This document shows, piece by piece, positions 44,401 to 53,465 of a stretch of 64,000 bases of DNA. The notes below the pieces were generated by a model. That model did not search any database. It saw only the letters and a list, made by a program, of their open reading frames with translations, and had not been told where the DNA came from. Every line of letters begins with the position of its first letter. Positions within the stretch are counted from its first letter, which is position 1. Source of the DNA: Pseudomonas sp. AKS31. Lineage in GTDB: Bacteria > Pseudomonadota > Gammaproteobacteria > Pseudomonadales > Pseudomonadaceae. Location of the stretch: positions 767,520 through 831,519 of the forward strand of contig NZ_JAMLFX010000002.1 of assembly GCF_023634765.1 (NCBI RefSeq), written 5' to 3'. A program made the position numbers and the translations under genes.

Positions 44401-45230
44401 GTTTTGCGGTAAATCCGTTCTTGTTTGACCAGCGCTTCGAACTGGTTCGCGTAACCGGAGAAATCCAGCGTTTCCTTGCTGCCCAGCACTAGAAAGCCGC
44501 GGTGGCACAGCGATTCATGAAACAGACCAAAGGCACGGTCCTGAAGTTTCTTGTTGAAGTAAATCAGTACGTTGCGACAGGAAATCAATTGAGTTTCGGA
44601 GAACACGCTGTCCGTCGCCAGACTGTGGTCGGCGAAGGTCACGTTCTCGCACAGGCTCTTGTCGAAGATCGCGTAACCGTACGCTGCAGTGTAGTAGTCG
44701 GCAAACGAGCGCTGACCACCGGCCTGCTGATAGTTGGCCGTGTATGCCCGAACATTCTCCATCGAGAAAATCCCCTGCTTGGCCTTGTCCAGCGAGCGCG
44801 GGTTGATATCGGTGGCGTAGATGATCGTGCGATCGAGCAAGCCTTCTTCGCGTAACAGAATCGCCATCGAATAGACCTCCTCGCCCGTGCTGCACCCGGC
44901 GATCCAGATCTTGATCGACGGATAGGTGCGCAGCAGCGGCACTACTTCCCGGCGGATCGCGAGAAAGTGCGACGGGTCGCGAAACATCTCACTGACCGGA
45001 ATCGTCAGCAATTGCAGCAACTGCATGAACGCCGTCGGGTCATGCAGGACCTTTTCCTGCAAGGCCGAAATGGTCGCGCACTCGAACTGGCTCAGCGCGT
45101 GCTGCACCCGGCGCTTGATCGAAGCGCCGGAATAATCGCGAAAATCGTAGCTGTACTTGAGGTAGATCGCCTCGATCAACAAGCGCAGTTCGATTTCACT
45201 GTTTCGTTCGGCTGGCGTACTGCGTTCCAC
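44397..45230 (-). CDS. CheR-type protein methyltransferase
   Basis: A 277-aa S-adenosylmethionine-dependent glutamate methyltransferase: an all-helical N-terminal domain (LRLLIEAIYLKYSYDFRDYSGASIKRR), then the SAM domain with GCSTGEEVYSMAILL, ATDINPRSLDKAKQGIFS and FDLISCRNVLIYF-like ISCRNVLIYFN. It has no TPR extension. The GTG at 45230 overlaps the hybrid kinase stop codon; a GTG at 45257 would add nine residues. It pairs with the CheB homologue, so together they could set a reversible methylation mark on a non-chemotaxis target. Confidence 0.9.
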   Translation of the reverse strand: MERSTPAERNSEIELRLLIEAIYLKYSYDFRDYSGASIKRRVQHALSQFECATISALQEKVLHDPTAFMQLLQLLTIPVSEMFRDPSHFLAIRREVVPLLRTYPSIKIWIAGCSTGEEVYSMAILLREEGLLDRTIIYATDINPRSLDKAKQGIFSMENVRAYTANYQQAGGQRSFADYYTAAYGYAIFDKSLCENVTFADHSLATDSVFSETQLISCRNVLIYFNKKLQDRAFGLFHESLCHRGFLVLGSKETLDFSGYANQFEALVKQERIYRKT

Positions 45231-48200
45231 TAAATGCGTTCCATTTTTGGTAACCACACGCGAATCAGCGAGAACAAGCGATCCAGGTCGATGGGCTTGG
45301 CCAGGTAATCATTGGCGCCCGCCTGCAGGCAGCGCTCCTGATCGTCCTTCATGGCCTTGGCCGTCACCGCGATGATCGGCAGCTTGCGCCAGCGCGGATC
45401 CTTGCGGATTTCAATGGTGGCTTCGAAACCGTCCATTTCCGGCATCATCACGTCCATCAACACCAGATCGATGTCCTCGACCTCATTGAGTCTTTCAATC
45501 GCCTCACGGCCGTTTCGGCCGATAACCACGACTGCGCCTTTGGTCTCCAGGGCGCTGGTGAGGGCGAAAATGTTCCGCACATCGTCGTCCACCAGCAGCA
45601 CCTTGCGGCCCTCGAAGACCTTGTCGCGGCTGCGCGCGGTCTTGAGCATCTTCTGCCGTTCATGGGACAACTGCGATTCGACTTTGTGCAGAAAGAGTGT
45701 GACCTCGTCCAGCAAGCGCTCTGGCGAGCGTGCGCCCTTGATGATGATCGAGCGCGAGTACTTGCGCAGTTCGGCCTCTTCATCGCGGGTCAGGTTGCGC
45801 CCGGTATAAACGATGACCGGCGGGAACGAGCAGATGTCTTCGGTCGACATGCGCTTGAGCAGGTCATTGCCGAGCATGTCCGGCAACTTCAGGTCGATGA
45901 CCATGCAGTCGTAGATCGTCGTGCGCAGCAGCTCCAGGGCATCCTGCGCAAGGCCGACGGCGGTGATTTCGATGTCTTCGTCGCCGATCAGCCGTGCAAT
46001 GCTTTCGCGCTGCAAATCGTCGTCCTCGACCAACAGCACGCGTTTGACCTTCTGGGTCAGCTTGGCTTCGAGACGGGCGAACACATCCTTGAGCTCTTCG
46101 CGAGTGGTCGGTTTGACCGCGTAACCGATCGCGCCCATGTGCATCGCCGCTTCGACGCGGTCCTCGACGGAAATCACATGCACCGGGATGTGCCGGGTTC
46201 CGGCGTGTTCCTTCAGGCGTTGCAGCACGGTGAGGCCTGAGTGATCCGGCAGACGCATGTCGAGCAGGATGGCATCCGGCACGAACTCTTTGGCGAGGTC
46301 GTAACCTTCGTCCGCGCCATGGGCCACCAGGCACTGATAGCCCAGTTCGTGCGCCAGATCGTAGAGGATGTGCGCAAAGTTCGGCTCGTCTTCCACTACC
46401 AGAATGCAGCGCGTGGCGAATGGAGCCTTGTTGCGGTCATCGGCGAAGCGCGGAATGTGCACCGGCGCCAACGGCGAAACCACTGGCGGCAATGGCGCGC
46501 TGACCACCGCCGCTGGCGGTGTGAAGGTCAACGGTTCGAAGTGCGTTTCGCTGGACTCGTCGAAATTCTGCGGCATCACCAACGTAAACACGCTGCCCTG
46601 TCCCGGCGTGCTGCTGACGCTGATCGAACCACCGAGCAAGGTCGCCAGATCCCGCGAAATCGACAGGCCCAGCCCCGTGCCACCGTACTTGCGGTTGGTG
46701 GTGCCGTCGGCCTGGCGGAAGGCTTCGAAAATGCTCTCTTGTTGATCGGCGGCTATACCGATACCCGAATCGCGCACGATGAACGCGACCCGATCATCCG
46801 GCTGGCCAGCGATGGTCAGGCTGACCGCGCCCTTCTCGGTGAACTTCACGGCGTTGGACAGCAGGTTCTTGATCACCTGCTCCAGACGCTGACGGTCGGT
46901 GTAGAGCATGCCCGGCGCGCCAGGTTGCAAGTCGACGCTGAAGTTCAGCTGTTTGTCTGCCGCCAAAGGTTCGAACACACTGCGCAGGCCATCGGCCAGA
47001 CGGGCAACACTGGTGTTCTCCGGAATCACTTCAAGCTTGCCGGCCTCGACCTTGGAGATGTCCAGAATGTCGTTGATCAGGTTGAGCAGATCGTTGCCGG
47101 CGGAGTAGATCGATTCGGCAAACTTGACCTGCTCGGCGCTGAGGTTGTCCTGCGGGTTCTCCGCGAGCAACTTGGCCAGAATCAGCGAACTGTTCAGCGG
47201 CGTGCGCAGTTCGTGGGACATGTTGGCGAGGAATTCGGACTTGTACTTGCTTGAGCGCTGCAATTCTTCGGCGCGCTCTTCGAGCTGCACCTGGGCCTGA
47301 TTGAGTTCGGTGTTCTTCAGGTCCATGGCGTCGCGTTGCTCGGCCAGGGTCTGCGCCTGTTCGGCAAGTTGCTCGTTGGTCTGTTCCAGTTCGACTTGCT
47401 GGGTTTCCAGATGCGCCTGGGATTCCTTGAGAATCCGCGACTGTTCTTCCAGCTCTTCGTTGGCGGTTTTCAGCTCTTCCTGCTGCACCTGCAACTCTTC
47501 GTTGAGTTGCTGGGTTTCGGCCAGCACTTCCTGCAGCCGCTGGCGATAGCGCGCGGCTTCGATGGAGGTGCCGATGTTGCCGGCAATCAGTTCCAGCAGT
47601 TCGATATCGCGATCGGTGAGCGGACGCAGGAAACCCAGTTCGATCACGCCATTGACGCGGTCGTCATCGCTGGTCGGCACCACCAGCACACTGTGCGGCA
47701 AGCCCTCGCCCAGCCCGGAGCTGACTTTGAAGTAGTCCGACGGCACCGAATCCAGACGAATCAGCCGCGCCTGCTGCGCCACTTGGCCAACGATGCCTTC
47801 GCCGCTATAGATCGACTGGTCCTGCTCTTCCTGCTCGCGGGAGAAGCCGTAAGTGGCCACCCGCTTGAGGCCGCCATGTTCTTCACGCACATAGAGCGCG
47901 GCCACGGCGGTACCCATGTATTGCGCGCAGAACTGCAGAATATTGCGCCCAAGCAGATTCAGGGTCAGTTGCCCCAGCACCTGCTCGGCGAGTTCGGTCT
48001 GACCATTGCGCAACCAGGCCTGTTGTTCCAGACGCTCGGCACTGGCTTGTTGTGCGGCAAGGTTGGCGCCGTAGTTGGTCGATAGATTGACCAGATCACG
48101 CCGGCCGATATAGGCCAGCAAGCCACTGATACCGGCGATGAAAATCAGGTAGAGACTGATGCTCCAGATCGTGGTGCGGCGCACGTCTTCATTGCGCGTG

Positions 48201-48721
48201 GTGCGCAGGACCTGTTCGGTCTCGATGACGTCTTCGAATTGCTTGCGGATCTCGTCTGTCAGGCGTTTGCCGCGTCCGGCCTTGACCGCGCCCCGGTAGT
48301 CGCCACTGGAGCGCTGCAGATCGATCATCGACTGCGCGTAATTGGCCCACTCGATCTGCAAGGCTTGCAGACGGCGCAGGCGATCGGTCTGCACCGGGTT
48401 GTCAGCGGTCAGTTCGAGCAAGGTATTGAGGGCCACCGCGATGCGTGGCTTGGCCGTTTCGTACGGGTCGAGGAAATGCTCGTCACCGCTGAGCAGGAAG
48501 CCGCGCATGCCGGTTTCCAGATCCACGGTGAGCTTCACTGCTTCGTTGGCGTTATTGATCACCCGGTCGGTGTGCTCCACCCACTGGATAACCGACAGCA
48601 GATAAGTGATCAGCGACACGAAGAACACGGCACTGAGCGCACCGACGCCCAAGGGCAGACTGATGTTGCGGCTCAGGAGTTTGCGAAACCGTTGTTCATC
48701 AACCGTAGACGGAGAGGACAT
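45230..48721 (-). CDS. Large hybrid sensor kinase: CHASE3-GAF-HisKA-HATPase-three receivers
   Basis: A 1163-aa membrane kinase. A membrane helix near residues 20-45 and another near 180-205 enclose a helical CHASE3 domain (TVDLETGMRGFLLSGDEHFLDPY). A cytoplasmic GAF domain (about 255-390) and a very long Gln/Glu-rich coiled coil (390-490) precede the H-box with His503 (NMSHELRTPLN) and the ATPase (GTGLGLSISRDL). Three full receivers follow, with LLDMRLPDHSG, VIDLKLPDMLG and LMDVMMPEMDG. First gene of the CheR-CheB operon. The stimulus is unknown; CHASE3 suggests a periplasmic cue. The ATG at 48721 is chosen over one 15 codons upstream because of AAGG and a usual N-terminus. Confidence 0.92.
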   Translation of the reverse strand: MSSPSTVDEQRFRKLLSRNISLPLGVGALSAVFFVSLITYLLSVIQWVEHTDRVINNANEAVKLTVDLETGMRGFLLSGDEHFLDPYETAKPRIAVALNTLLELTADNPVQTDRLRRLQALQIEWANYAQSMIDLQRSSGDYRGAVKAGRGKRLTDEIRKQFEDVIETEQVLRTTRNEDVRRTTIWSISLYLIFIAGISGLLAYIGRRDLVNLSTNYGANLAAQQASAERLEQQAWLRNGQTELAEQVLGQLTLNLLGRNILQFCAQYMGTAVAALYVREEHGGLKRVATYGFSREQEEQDQSIYSGEGIVGQVAQQARLIRLDSVPSDYFKVSSGLGEGLPHSVLVVPTSDDDRVNGVIELGFLRPLTDRDIELLELIAGNIGTSIEAARYRQRLQEVLAETQQLNEELQVQQEELKTANEELEEQSRILKESQAHLETQQVELEQTNEQLAEQAQTLAEQRDAMDLKNTELNQAQVQLEERAEELQRSSKYKSEFLANMSHELRTPLNSSLILAKLLAENPQDNLSAEQVKFAESIYSAGNDLLNLINDILDISKVEAGKLEVIPENTSVARLADGLRSVFEPLAADKQLNFSVDLQPGAPGMLYTDRQRLEQVIKNLLSNAVKFTEKGAVSLTIAGQPDDRVAFIVRDSGIGIAADQQESIFEAFRQADGTTNRKYGGTGLGLSISRDLATLLGGSISVSSTPGQGSVFTLVMPQNFDESSETHFEPLTFTPPAAVVSAPLPPVVSPLAPVHIPRFADDRNKAPFATRCILVVEDEPNFAHILYDLAHELGYQCLVAHGADEGYDLAKEFVPDAILLDMRLPDHSGLTVLQRLKEHAGTRHIPVHVISVEDRVEAAMHMGAIGYAVKPTTREELKDVFARLEAKLTQKVKRVLLVEDDDLQRESIARLIGDEDIEITAVGLAQDALELLRTTIYDCMVIDLKLPDMLGNDLLKRMSTEDICSFPPVIVYTGRNLTRDEEAELRKYSRSIIIKGARSPERLLDEVTLFLHKVESQLSHERQKMLKTARSRDKVFEGRKVLLVDDDVRNIFALTSALETKGAVVVIGRNGREAIERLNEVEDIDLVLMDVMMPEMDGFEATIEIRKDPRWRKLPIIAVTAKAMKDDQERCLQAGANDYLAKPIDLDRLFSLIRVWLPKMERI

Positions 48722-48984
48722 GGGGCAGCCTTGTCGAACTGTTGAAAAACAGGGAGTTTGCCCCAAAACGACGGCGTGGATCCATTTTTCTCACACCTTT
48801 CACAGCAAATTCCTACGTACAACGGCACGTTTACAGCCTTGAACAGTTATCCTTGCGCCCCCGTCAGCGGCTATGCTTTTTTTGTTGCAGGCAGGGAACT
48901 TGTGGCACTGCGCCACTTACTGATGCAAGAGCCCGGCACTTTTGATCGACCGGCGACCCTGAACTGACTTTCGAGAGCCTTAAT

Positions 48985-49344
48985 ATGTCTACCCCCGCCC
49001 CCACCATCCTTGTCGTAGAAGACGATGACATCGTGCGCATGCTGATCGTCGATGTGCTGGAGGAGTTGGAGTTCAAGGTACTCGAAGCGGATGATGGCGA
49101 GCCTGCGCTGGCGATTCTCGCAGACGCGGGCAACTCGATCGATTTGATGATGACCGACTTCGGCCTGCCAGGCATGGACGGCCGTGAACTGGCAAACAAA
49201 GCTCGCGAACTGCGCCCCGCCCTGCCGATTCTGTTTGCCAGTGGTTATGCCGAAAATATTGATGTACCAGCAGACATGCATGTTATCGGCAAGCCATTTT
49301 CGATTGATCAATTACGCGACAAAGTTAAAAGCATTATCCAGTAA
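48985..49344 (+). CDS. Single-domain response regulator (CheY-like)
   Basis: A 119-aa receiver: VVEDDDIVRML acidic pocket, phospho-acceptor in MMTDFGLPGMDG, ASGYAEN switch and VIGKPFS lysine. It resembles the receiver domain of the hybrid kinase encoded at 40415-42085 in its TDFGLPGMDG and GYAE segments. It lies divergent from the five-gene signalling operon and could be its phosphate acceptor. A stem-loop follows at 49361-49386. Confidence 0.88.
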   Translation: MSTPAPTILVVEDDDIVRMLIVDVLEELEFKVLEADDGEPALAILADAGNSIDLMMTDFGLPGMDGRELANKARELRPALPILFASGYAENIDVPADMHVIGKPFSIDQLRDKVKSIIQ

Positions 49345-49360
49345 CACAACACTATACTAC

Positions 49361-49386
49361 GCCCCTTCCAATAATGACGAAGGGGC
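49361..49386 (+). terminator. Stem-loop after response regulator
   Basis: An 8-bp perfect stem (GCCCCTTC and GAAGGGGC) with a 10-base loop lies 16 bp after the stop codon. No T-run follows on the plus strand, so it is a weak terminator or an mRNA 3'-end structure. Confidence 0.55.
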
Positions 49387-49511
49387 AGCACTGCACACCC
49401 CAGCAAAAATTCAACTTTATTAAAAACTGAATAACGCACTTACACAGCAGCACTTGATGAACAACAAATAACAAATGAGGATATCCGGCACATTAGACAA
49501 ACGGATCTCCC

Positions 49512-52500
49512 ATGAACATAACAAACATAAACTGGACAATTCATAACGACTTTTCGAATCCAGCCCGCCGCACTCAACTTGACCACGCCGAACGCCTGGA
49601 AGTTATCTACAAATTAACAGAGCGCAAAAAAACATTAAGCCCTTCGCAAGCGATCTCGCTGGCTGGCGCAACCATTACGCTCGAGTCCGGCTCGACGCTT
49701 GACAGTGCTTTGCAACCTGGCAGAAAAATGTTGCAGAACTGGTGCGATCAAGAGCCCTTCAAAAAGCTCATGGTCACGTTGAACCTCCCTGATCACTCAC
49801 AGTTTGCAGTGACGAGCGAAGAAAAAATATACGCAAGATATTCAGGCAAAACATTGCAACTTGCCAACGCACTGAAACTTGCACCAAGCCTCAAAGATGA
49901 CTTCCTGATACTTGTTGAAATGGCGGAACTGACCGGGGGAAGCATTTCCCTGGCTGAACAAATCGATCTGGAACAATGGCTCAAGTTTCATGATTTTTTG
50001 ATCCCCACAACCGCCGCTGAATGTACCAGACTGACAACATTCATGACGCAACCACCGATAGCGGCCCCGTTACTCGGTAACTATTGGGAAATGATCAAGT
50101 CTGGAGTCGACAACTCGGTCACTCTTTCTGCAGATCAACGTAATGAGTTGCGTCGAATCATGACCAGTTACGTGGCAGATCGCTCGCTACTGGAGCAACT
50201 CTCGCAGAGCATCTTTGGCGGGCACGTGGCGCCTTTCGAACGCTCGGAGGCCGAAGATATTATTCAACGACTTGTTTCCAGCCCCATAGCGCTTACATGG
50301 GCCCGCGCCTTTGTCCGGGATCTGGGCTGGTATGGCACGCAAGATAATCAGCCGCAATCAGATGAATCGCTCAAGCAGATGCTGCTGACTGCCCTGCTGC
50401 TCGACCTTCATCCTCGAGTCGGTGAACCAGAGCCGCGTAATCAGGTGGCAGGTTTCGATTTATACGCCGTCGAGCATATCGAGAAGTCCTTCGCCGATGT
50501 TCAGACGGCATTAGAAAATCACCTCATCCAGCATCACCGGATCTCTGAAAAAAATGCGGCTTTGGCCGCTCACTTGCTGCTCGCAGAGGCTGCACCGGAA
50601 TTTCTGGTGAAAGATTTGCCTGCGACAGTGGCGTTGGGCACCCCGCAATGGGTCGAGTTCTGCCGAATCGTGGCAGTGCAGGAAACCGTCGCACCGGGAT
50701 CGACGCGGTCAATGACCTATGCCCGATTGCACCAACTGTCGAAGTTGGGTCCGGTGTCCGGATTCCACAAGACCCTCGACGCATTGGCAGCGGGAGACGC
50801 CGTGATTGACTGGGCGTTACTCAACAAAATCATCACCCTGGATGAGGTAGAGAAATCGATCACGGATGCCCTTGCAAAAGCGTCCGGTGCTTACGCCCGA
50901 TTTGCCGGGACACTTGCCGAGACGGCCGACACACTGGTCCGCCCTTTACCTACCCGCAAAAGTGTTGCACTGGACATCCTCAAGCAGGTCGCCAAAGGCT
51001 GCAGCTATCTGGAACATGACGTCATGTATCAGAAGAAAAACCATGCGCTGGAAGACGCCTACGGCGACCGGATGTCTCTATCGCCCGTGGAGTTGCACAT
51101 GTCCAACGACCTGGCGACCGAGGACTGGGACCTGAAGACCGGAGAAAGCATCTACACAGCGTTTCCTGACATGCTGCCCAATCTGATTTCCCCTGACGGT
51201 GAGTTTTACCGACAGTTCAATCGTGATTACCTCAAGCATATGAAGGCGATGGGCACGCACTTGAAGCAAGCGTTTTGCACACTGCCCATTGCGGATAGAG
51301 CGCGCTTGCTGAAAGGCAAAGTGACGATTTTCAGCCTCAGGCCCTCCGTCGCGAAACTCCAGATGCCCGCCAATCTGCCAACCAATCCCCTGTCGTCGAC
51401 CCTTCACGCGATCCTGTGGGCGACATCAAGCAAACCGACGGAAAGCCATAAAGAAATAGAGGGAGCAAAGGGCCGTTATGGTGTAGTCCTGTGCTCCGAG
51501 TTCGAAGGCCGGATGACGTGTTACGAACTTTTCACTCTGCACGGGACCTGTCGCGAAAATCCACGGCTGGCAGCGCTGATTGAACAAGAAGGTCTGCTGA
51601 GCACAAGCGTGCGCAGCGACGAAAGAGGCTACTCGCTTCCTGCGACAGTGCATTCATTGCCGACGAATATCGAGTGTTATACCCATGGAGTACCGCCCGG
51701 TCTCATTGCGGCAAGTTCGGGCGTGATCGATAAAATCGGTGAGTTGCCAGCGTCTCCGGTCCCCAAGGAGATCAACGGTTATTACCAGAGTTTCTACTCG
51801 AGCGAATTCGACTCGTTGACGAATTTCGTACTCAAGCACCGGCCGATCGCTACCTATGATGAGCTGGTCAGAGAATGTTGGGGGCAGACTCGCCTGGAGG
51901 CTCTGCGCGCAAAACGGGAAGCGGATCTGGACACTTTTCTGAATTTCGTAGTGCCCTTCAAATCCTGTATCGAAGACTTGAGCTCCGACGATGTCGAGCG
52001 ACAAGCTCAAGGGGCCGGAGCGTGTGCCCTTGAAGCTGCGATGACTATCCTGCTGGTAGTCGGCGCTGTTGCACAGGTTGTGAGCATCGTTGCCAAAACC
52101 ATGACCGTTGCCACCAAAGCCAGCGCACTGGCCAAAGTGGGTCTGGGGTTGGTCAATAATGTGTTCAACCCGCTGGACGGCGTACCGGATCTGCTGTTCA
52201 AGGGGAGCAAACTGCTGCGCAAGGGATTCAACAGCGGTTTCGCCCAGCTGGAAAATGTGCTTTCCGACGCGCGCAAATGGTCGGGCACCACCTCCCATCG
52301 GCACTTGGCCGCGACGATTGATCCCGACACTATTCGCCTCGCGGAGTGGCGACCTGCACAAGCGTCTCAGGACATCTTTCAGGTGTGGGCGACACGACAC
52401 AACGATGAATGGTTCGCGCTGAACTTGCGGGGCCACGCCTGGGGGCCGGCCCTGAAAAACATCAAGCCGCGAGAAAAATTTTCATTCTTCAGGTTATTCA

Positions 52501-53336
52501 AGCGATCGACGCCTTTCAGCTACACAAAAGCCTACTTGAAAAAAGCCACCCCCCTTGCTCAGAGCAAACTGGACAACACACTCCAGCTACTGTCGGAAAT
52601 CGAAAATGACGACGTTCGTTCTATCGTCAAATACGTTTTCGGCACCGACTCGGACGAAGCCATCAACTACGTGAGCAAGAACCTGCGAGCCATGCGCAAG
52701 GATCTCGGAGTATTGGGGCAGCACCACATGTCTTTCCGCCAACGTGGAACCGATACCCTCGCTGCATTAAAAACCACAACCTATAAACACTGGAAAGCCA
52801 GTGTCGACGCGGGTACACACCTGGATGACGGCGCAACGAAATTCCTTGCGATCTATCCTGACAACCTGGATGAGTGGTACCAGGTGGCCAAGTACGACGA
52901 TGCCCGGATTGGCGATGTTCTTGTCCACGAAATGTCGCATGGCGCGCCAGGCACACTTGATTTCTACTACGGAGAAGTTTTGGCCGGTATTACCCCGGCA
53001 GAATACGATGCGGCAGGCCTGATGGAATTCGCTCGAAATGCTCGCAAGGCGCACCCGAAGAATCTGGCCAACCCTCACCACACTTTTGCGAATCTCAAAG
53101 ACTTCGAAGAATTTGAGGCGACCCTCGGCAACTGGCCGAAACTCGTGCAGGACCATCCGGCATTGATCAATGCCGAATCCTATTCAGTGGCGGTCTCGCT
53201 GATCGATCAGTACCGCACCCATCCGGACATCTTTGTGTCTAACCTGGCCACCCTCCGGCATGCCATAGACGGTACCGACGCGGGGAAATTTCTGAAGGGG
53301 CCGCTCTTGCTGAATCTGACACACCCACCGGTCTGA
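49512..53336 (+). CDS. Large toxin-like protein with C-terminal aspzincin-type metalloprotease signature
   Basis: A 1274-aa protein without a signal peptide. Most of it resembles the large Pseudomonas proteins usually labelled dermonecrotic-toxin-like or DUF6543; I recognise the style, not a named relative. A hydrophobic hairpin at about residues 835-900 (AAMTILLVVGAVAQVVSIVAK) could insert into a membrane. Near the C-terminus it has H1139-E-M-S-H1143 followed by G1147-T-L-D1150-F-Y-Y-G1154, the HExxH plus GTxDxxYG pair that defines aspzincins (family M35), and N1220-A-E-S-Y1224, like their NADSY segment. This predicts a zinc protease warhead. The gene has AT-rich flanks, a weak ribosome site and no immunity gene beside it, hinting at a eukaryotic target. 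Confidence 0.85.
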   Translation: MNITNINWTIHNDFSNPARRTQLDHAERLEVIYKLTERKKTLSPSQAISLAGATITLESGSTLDSALQPGRKMLQNWCDQEPFKKLMVTLNLPDHSQFAVTSEEKIYARYSGKTLQLANALKLAPSLKDDFLILVEMAELTGGSISLAEQIDLEQWLKFHDFLIPTTAAECTRLTTFMTQPPIAAPLLGNYWEMIKSGVDNSVTLSADQRNELRRIMTSYVADRSLLEQLSQSIFGGHVAPFERSEAEDIIQRLVSSPIALTWARAFVRDLGWYGTQDNQPQSDESLKQMLLTALLLDLHPRVGEPEPRNQVAGFDLYAVEHIEKSFADVQTALENHLIQHHRISEKNAALAAHLLLAEAAPEFLVKDLPATVALGTPQWVEFCRIVAVQETVAPGSTRSMTYARLHQLSKLGPVSGFHKTLDALAAGDAVIDWALLNKIITLDEVEKSITDALAKASGAYARFAGTLAETADTLVRPLPTRKSVALDILKQVAKGCSYLEHDVMYQKKNHALEDAYGDRMSLSPVELHMSNDLATEDWDLKTGESIYTAFPDMLPNLISPDGEFYRQFNRDYLKHMKAMGTHLKQAFCTLPIADRARLLKGKVTIFSLRPSVAKLQMPANLPTNPLSSTLHAILWATSSKPTESHKEIEGAKGRYGVVLCSEFEGRMTCYELFTLHGTCRENPRLAALIEQEGLLSTSVRSDERGYSLPATVHSLPTNIECYTHGVPPGLIAASSGVIDKIGELPASPVPKEINGYYQSFYSSEFDSLTNFVLKHRPIATYDELVRECWGQTRLEALRAKREADLDTFLNFVVPFKSCIEDLSSDDVERQAQGAGACALEAAMTILLVVGAVAQVVSIVAKTMTVATKASALAKVGLGLVNNVFNPLDGVPDLLFKGSKLLRKGFNSGFAQLENVLSDARKWSGTTSHRHLAATIDPDTIRLAEWRPAQASQDIFQVWATRHNDEWFALNLRGHAWGPALKNIKPREKFSFFRLFKRSTPFSYTKAYLKKATPLAQSKLDNTLQLLSEIENDDVRSIVKYVFGTDSDEAINYVSKNLRAMRKDLGVLGQHHMSFRQRGTDTLAALKTTTYKHWKASVDAGTHLDDGATKFLAIYPDNLDEWYQVAKYDDARIGDVLVHEMSHGAPGTLDFYYGEVLAGITPAEYDAAGLMEFARNARKAHPKNLANPHHTFANLKDFEEFEATLGNWPKLVQDHPALINAESYSVAVSLIDQYRTHPDIFVSNLATLRHAIDGTDAGKFLKGPLLLNLTHPPV

Positions 53337-53465
53337 AGGCGGTTTGCGCAGGATGCCAAGCGGCGGTATTGAGGGATATTTTTGACAATCGGGCGCATAC
53401 CCCACCCCTGTGGTTTAATTGCGCCCTTTTTTTACCCCCTCGTTCGCCGTGAAGGAAAGTTGTCC

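Noticed and set aside
49512..53336. Rhs, CdiA or colicin-type antibacterial toxin
   Set aside because: No RHS or haemagglutinin repeats, no nuclease motif and no small immunity gene next to it.
53382..53419. TTGACA and TTTAAT as a promoter of the glycosyltransferase gene
   Set aside because: The spacing between the two hexamers is about 26 bp, too long for a sigma-70 promoter.
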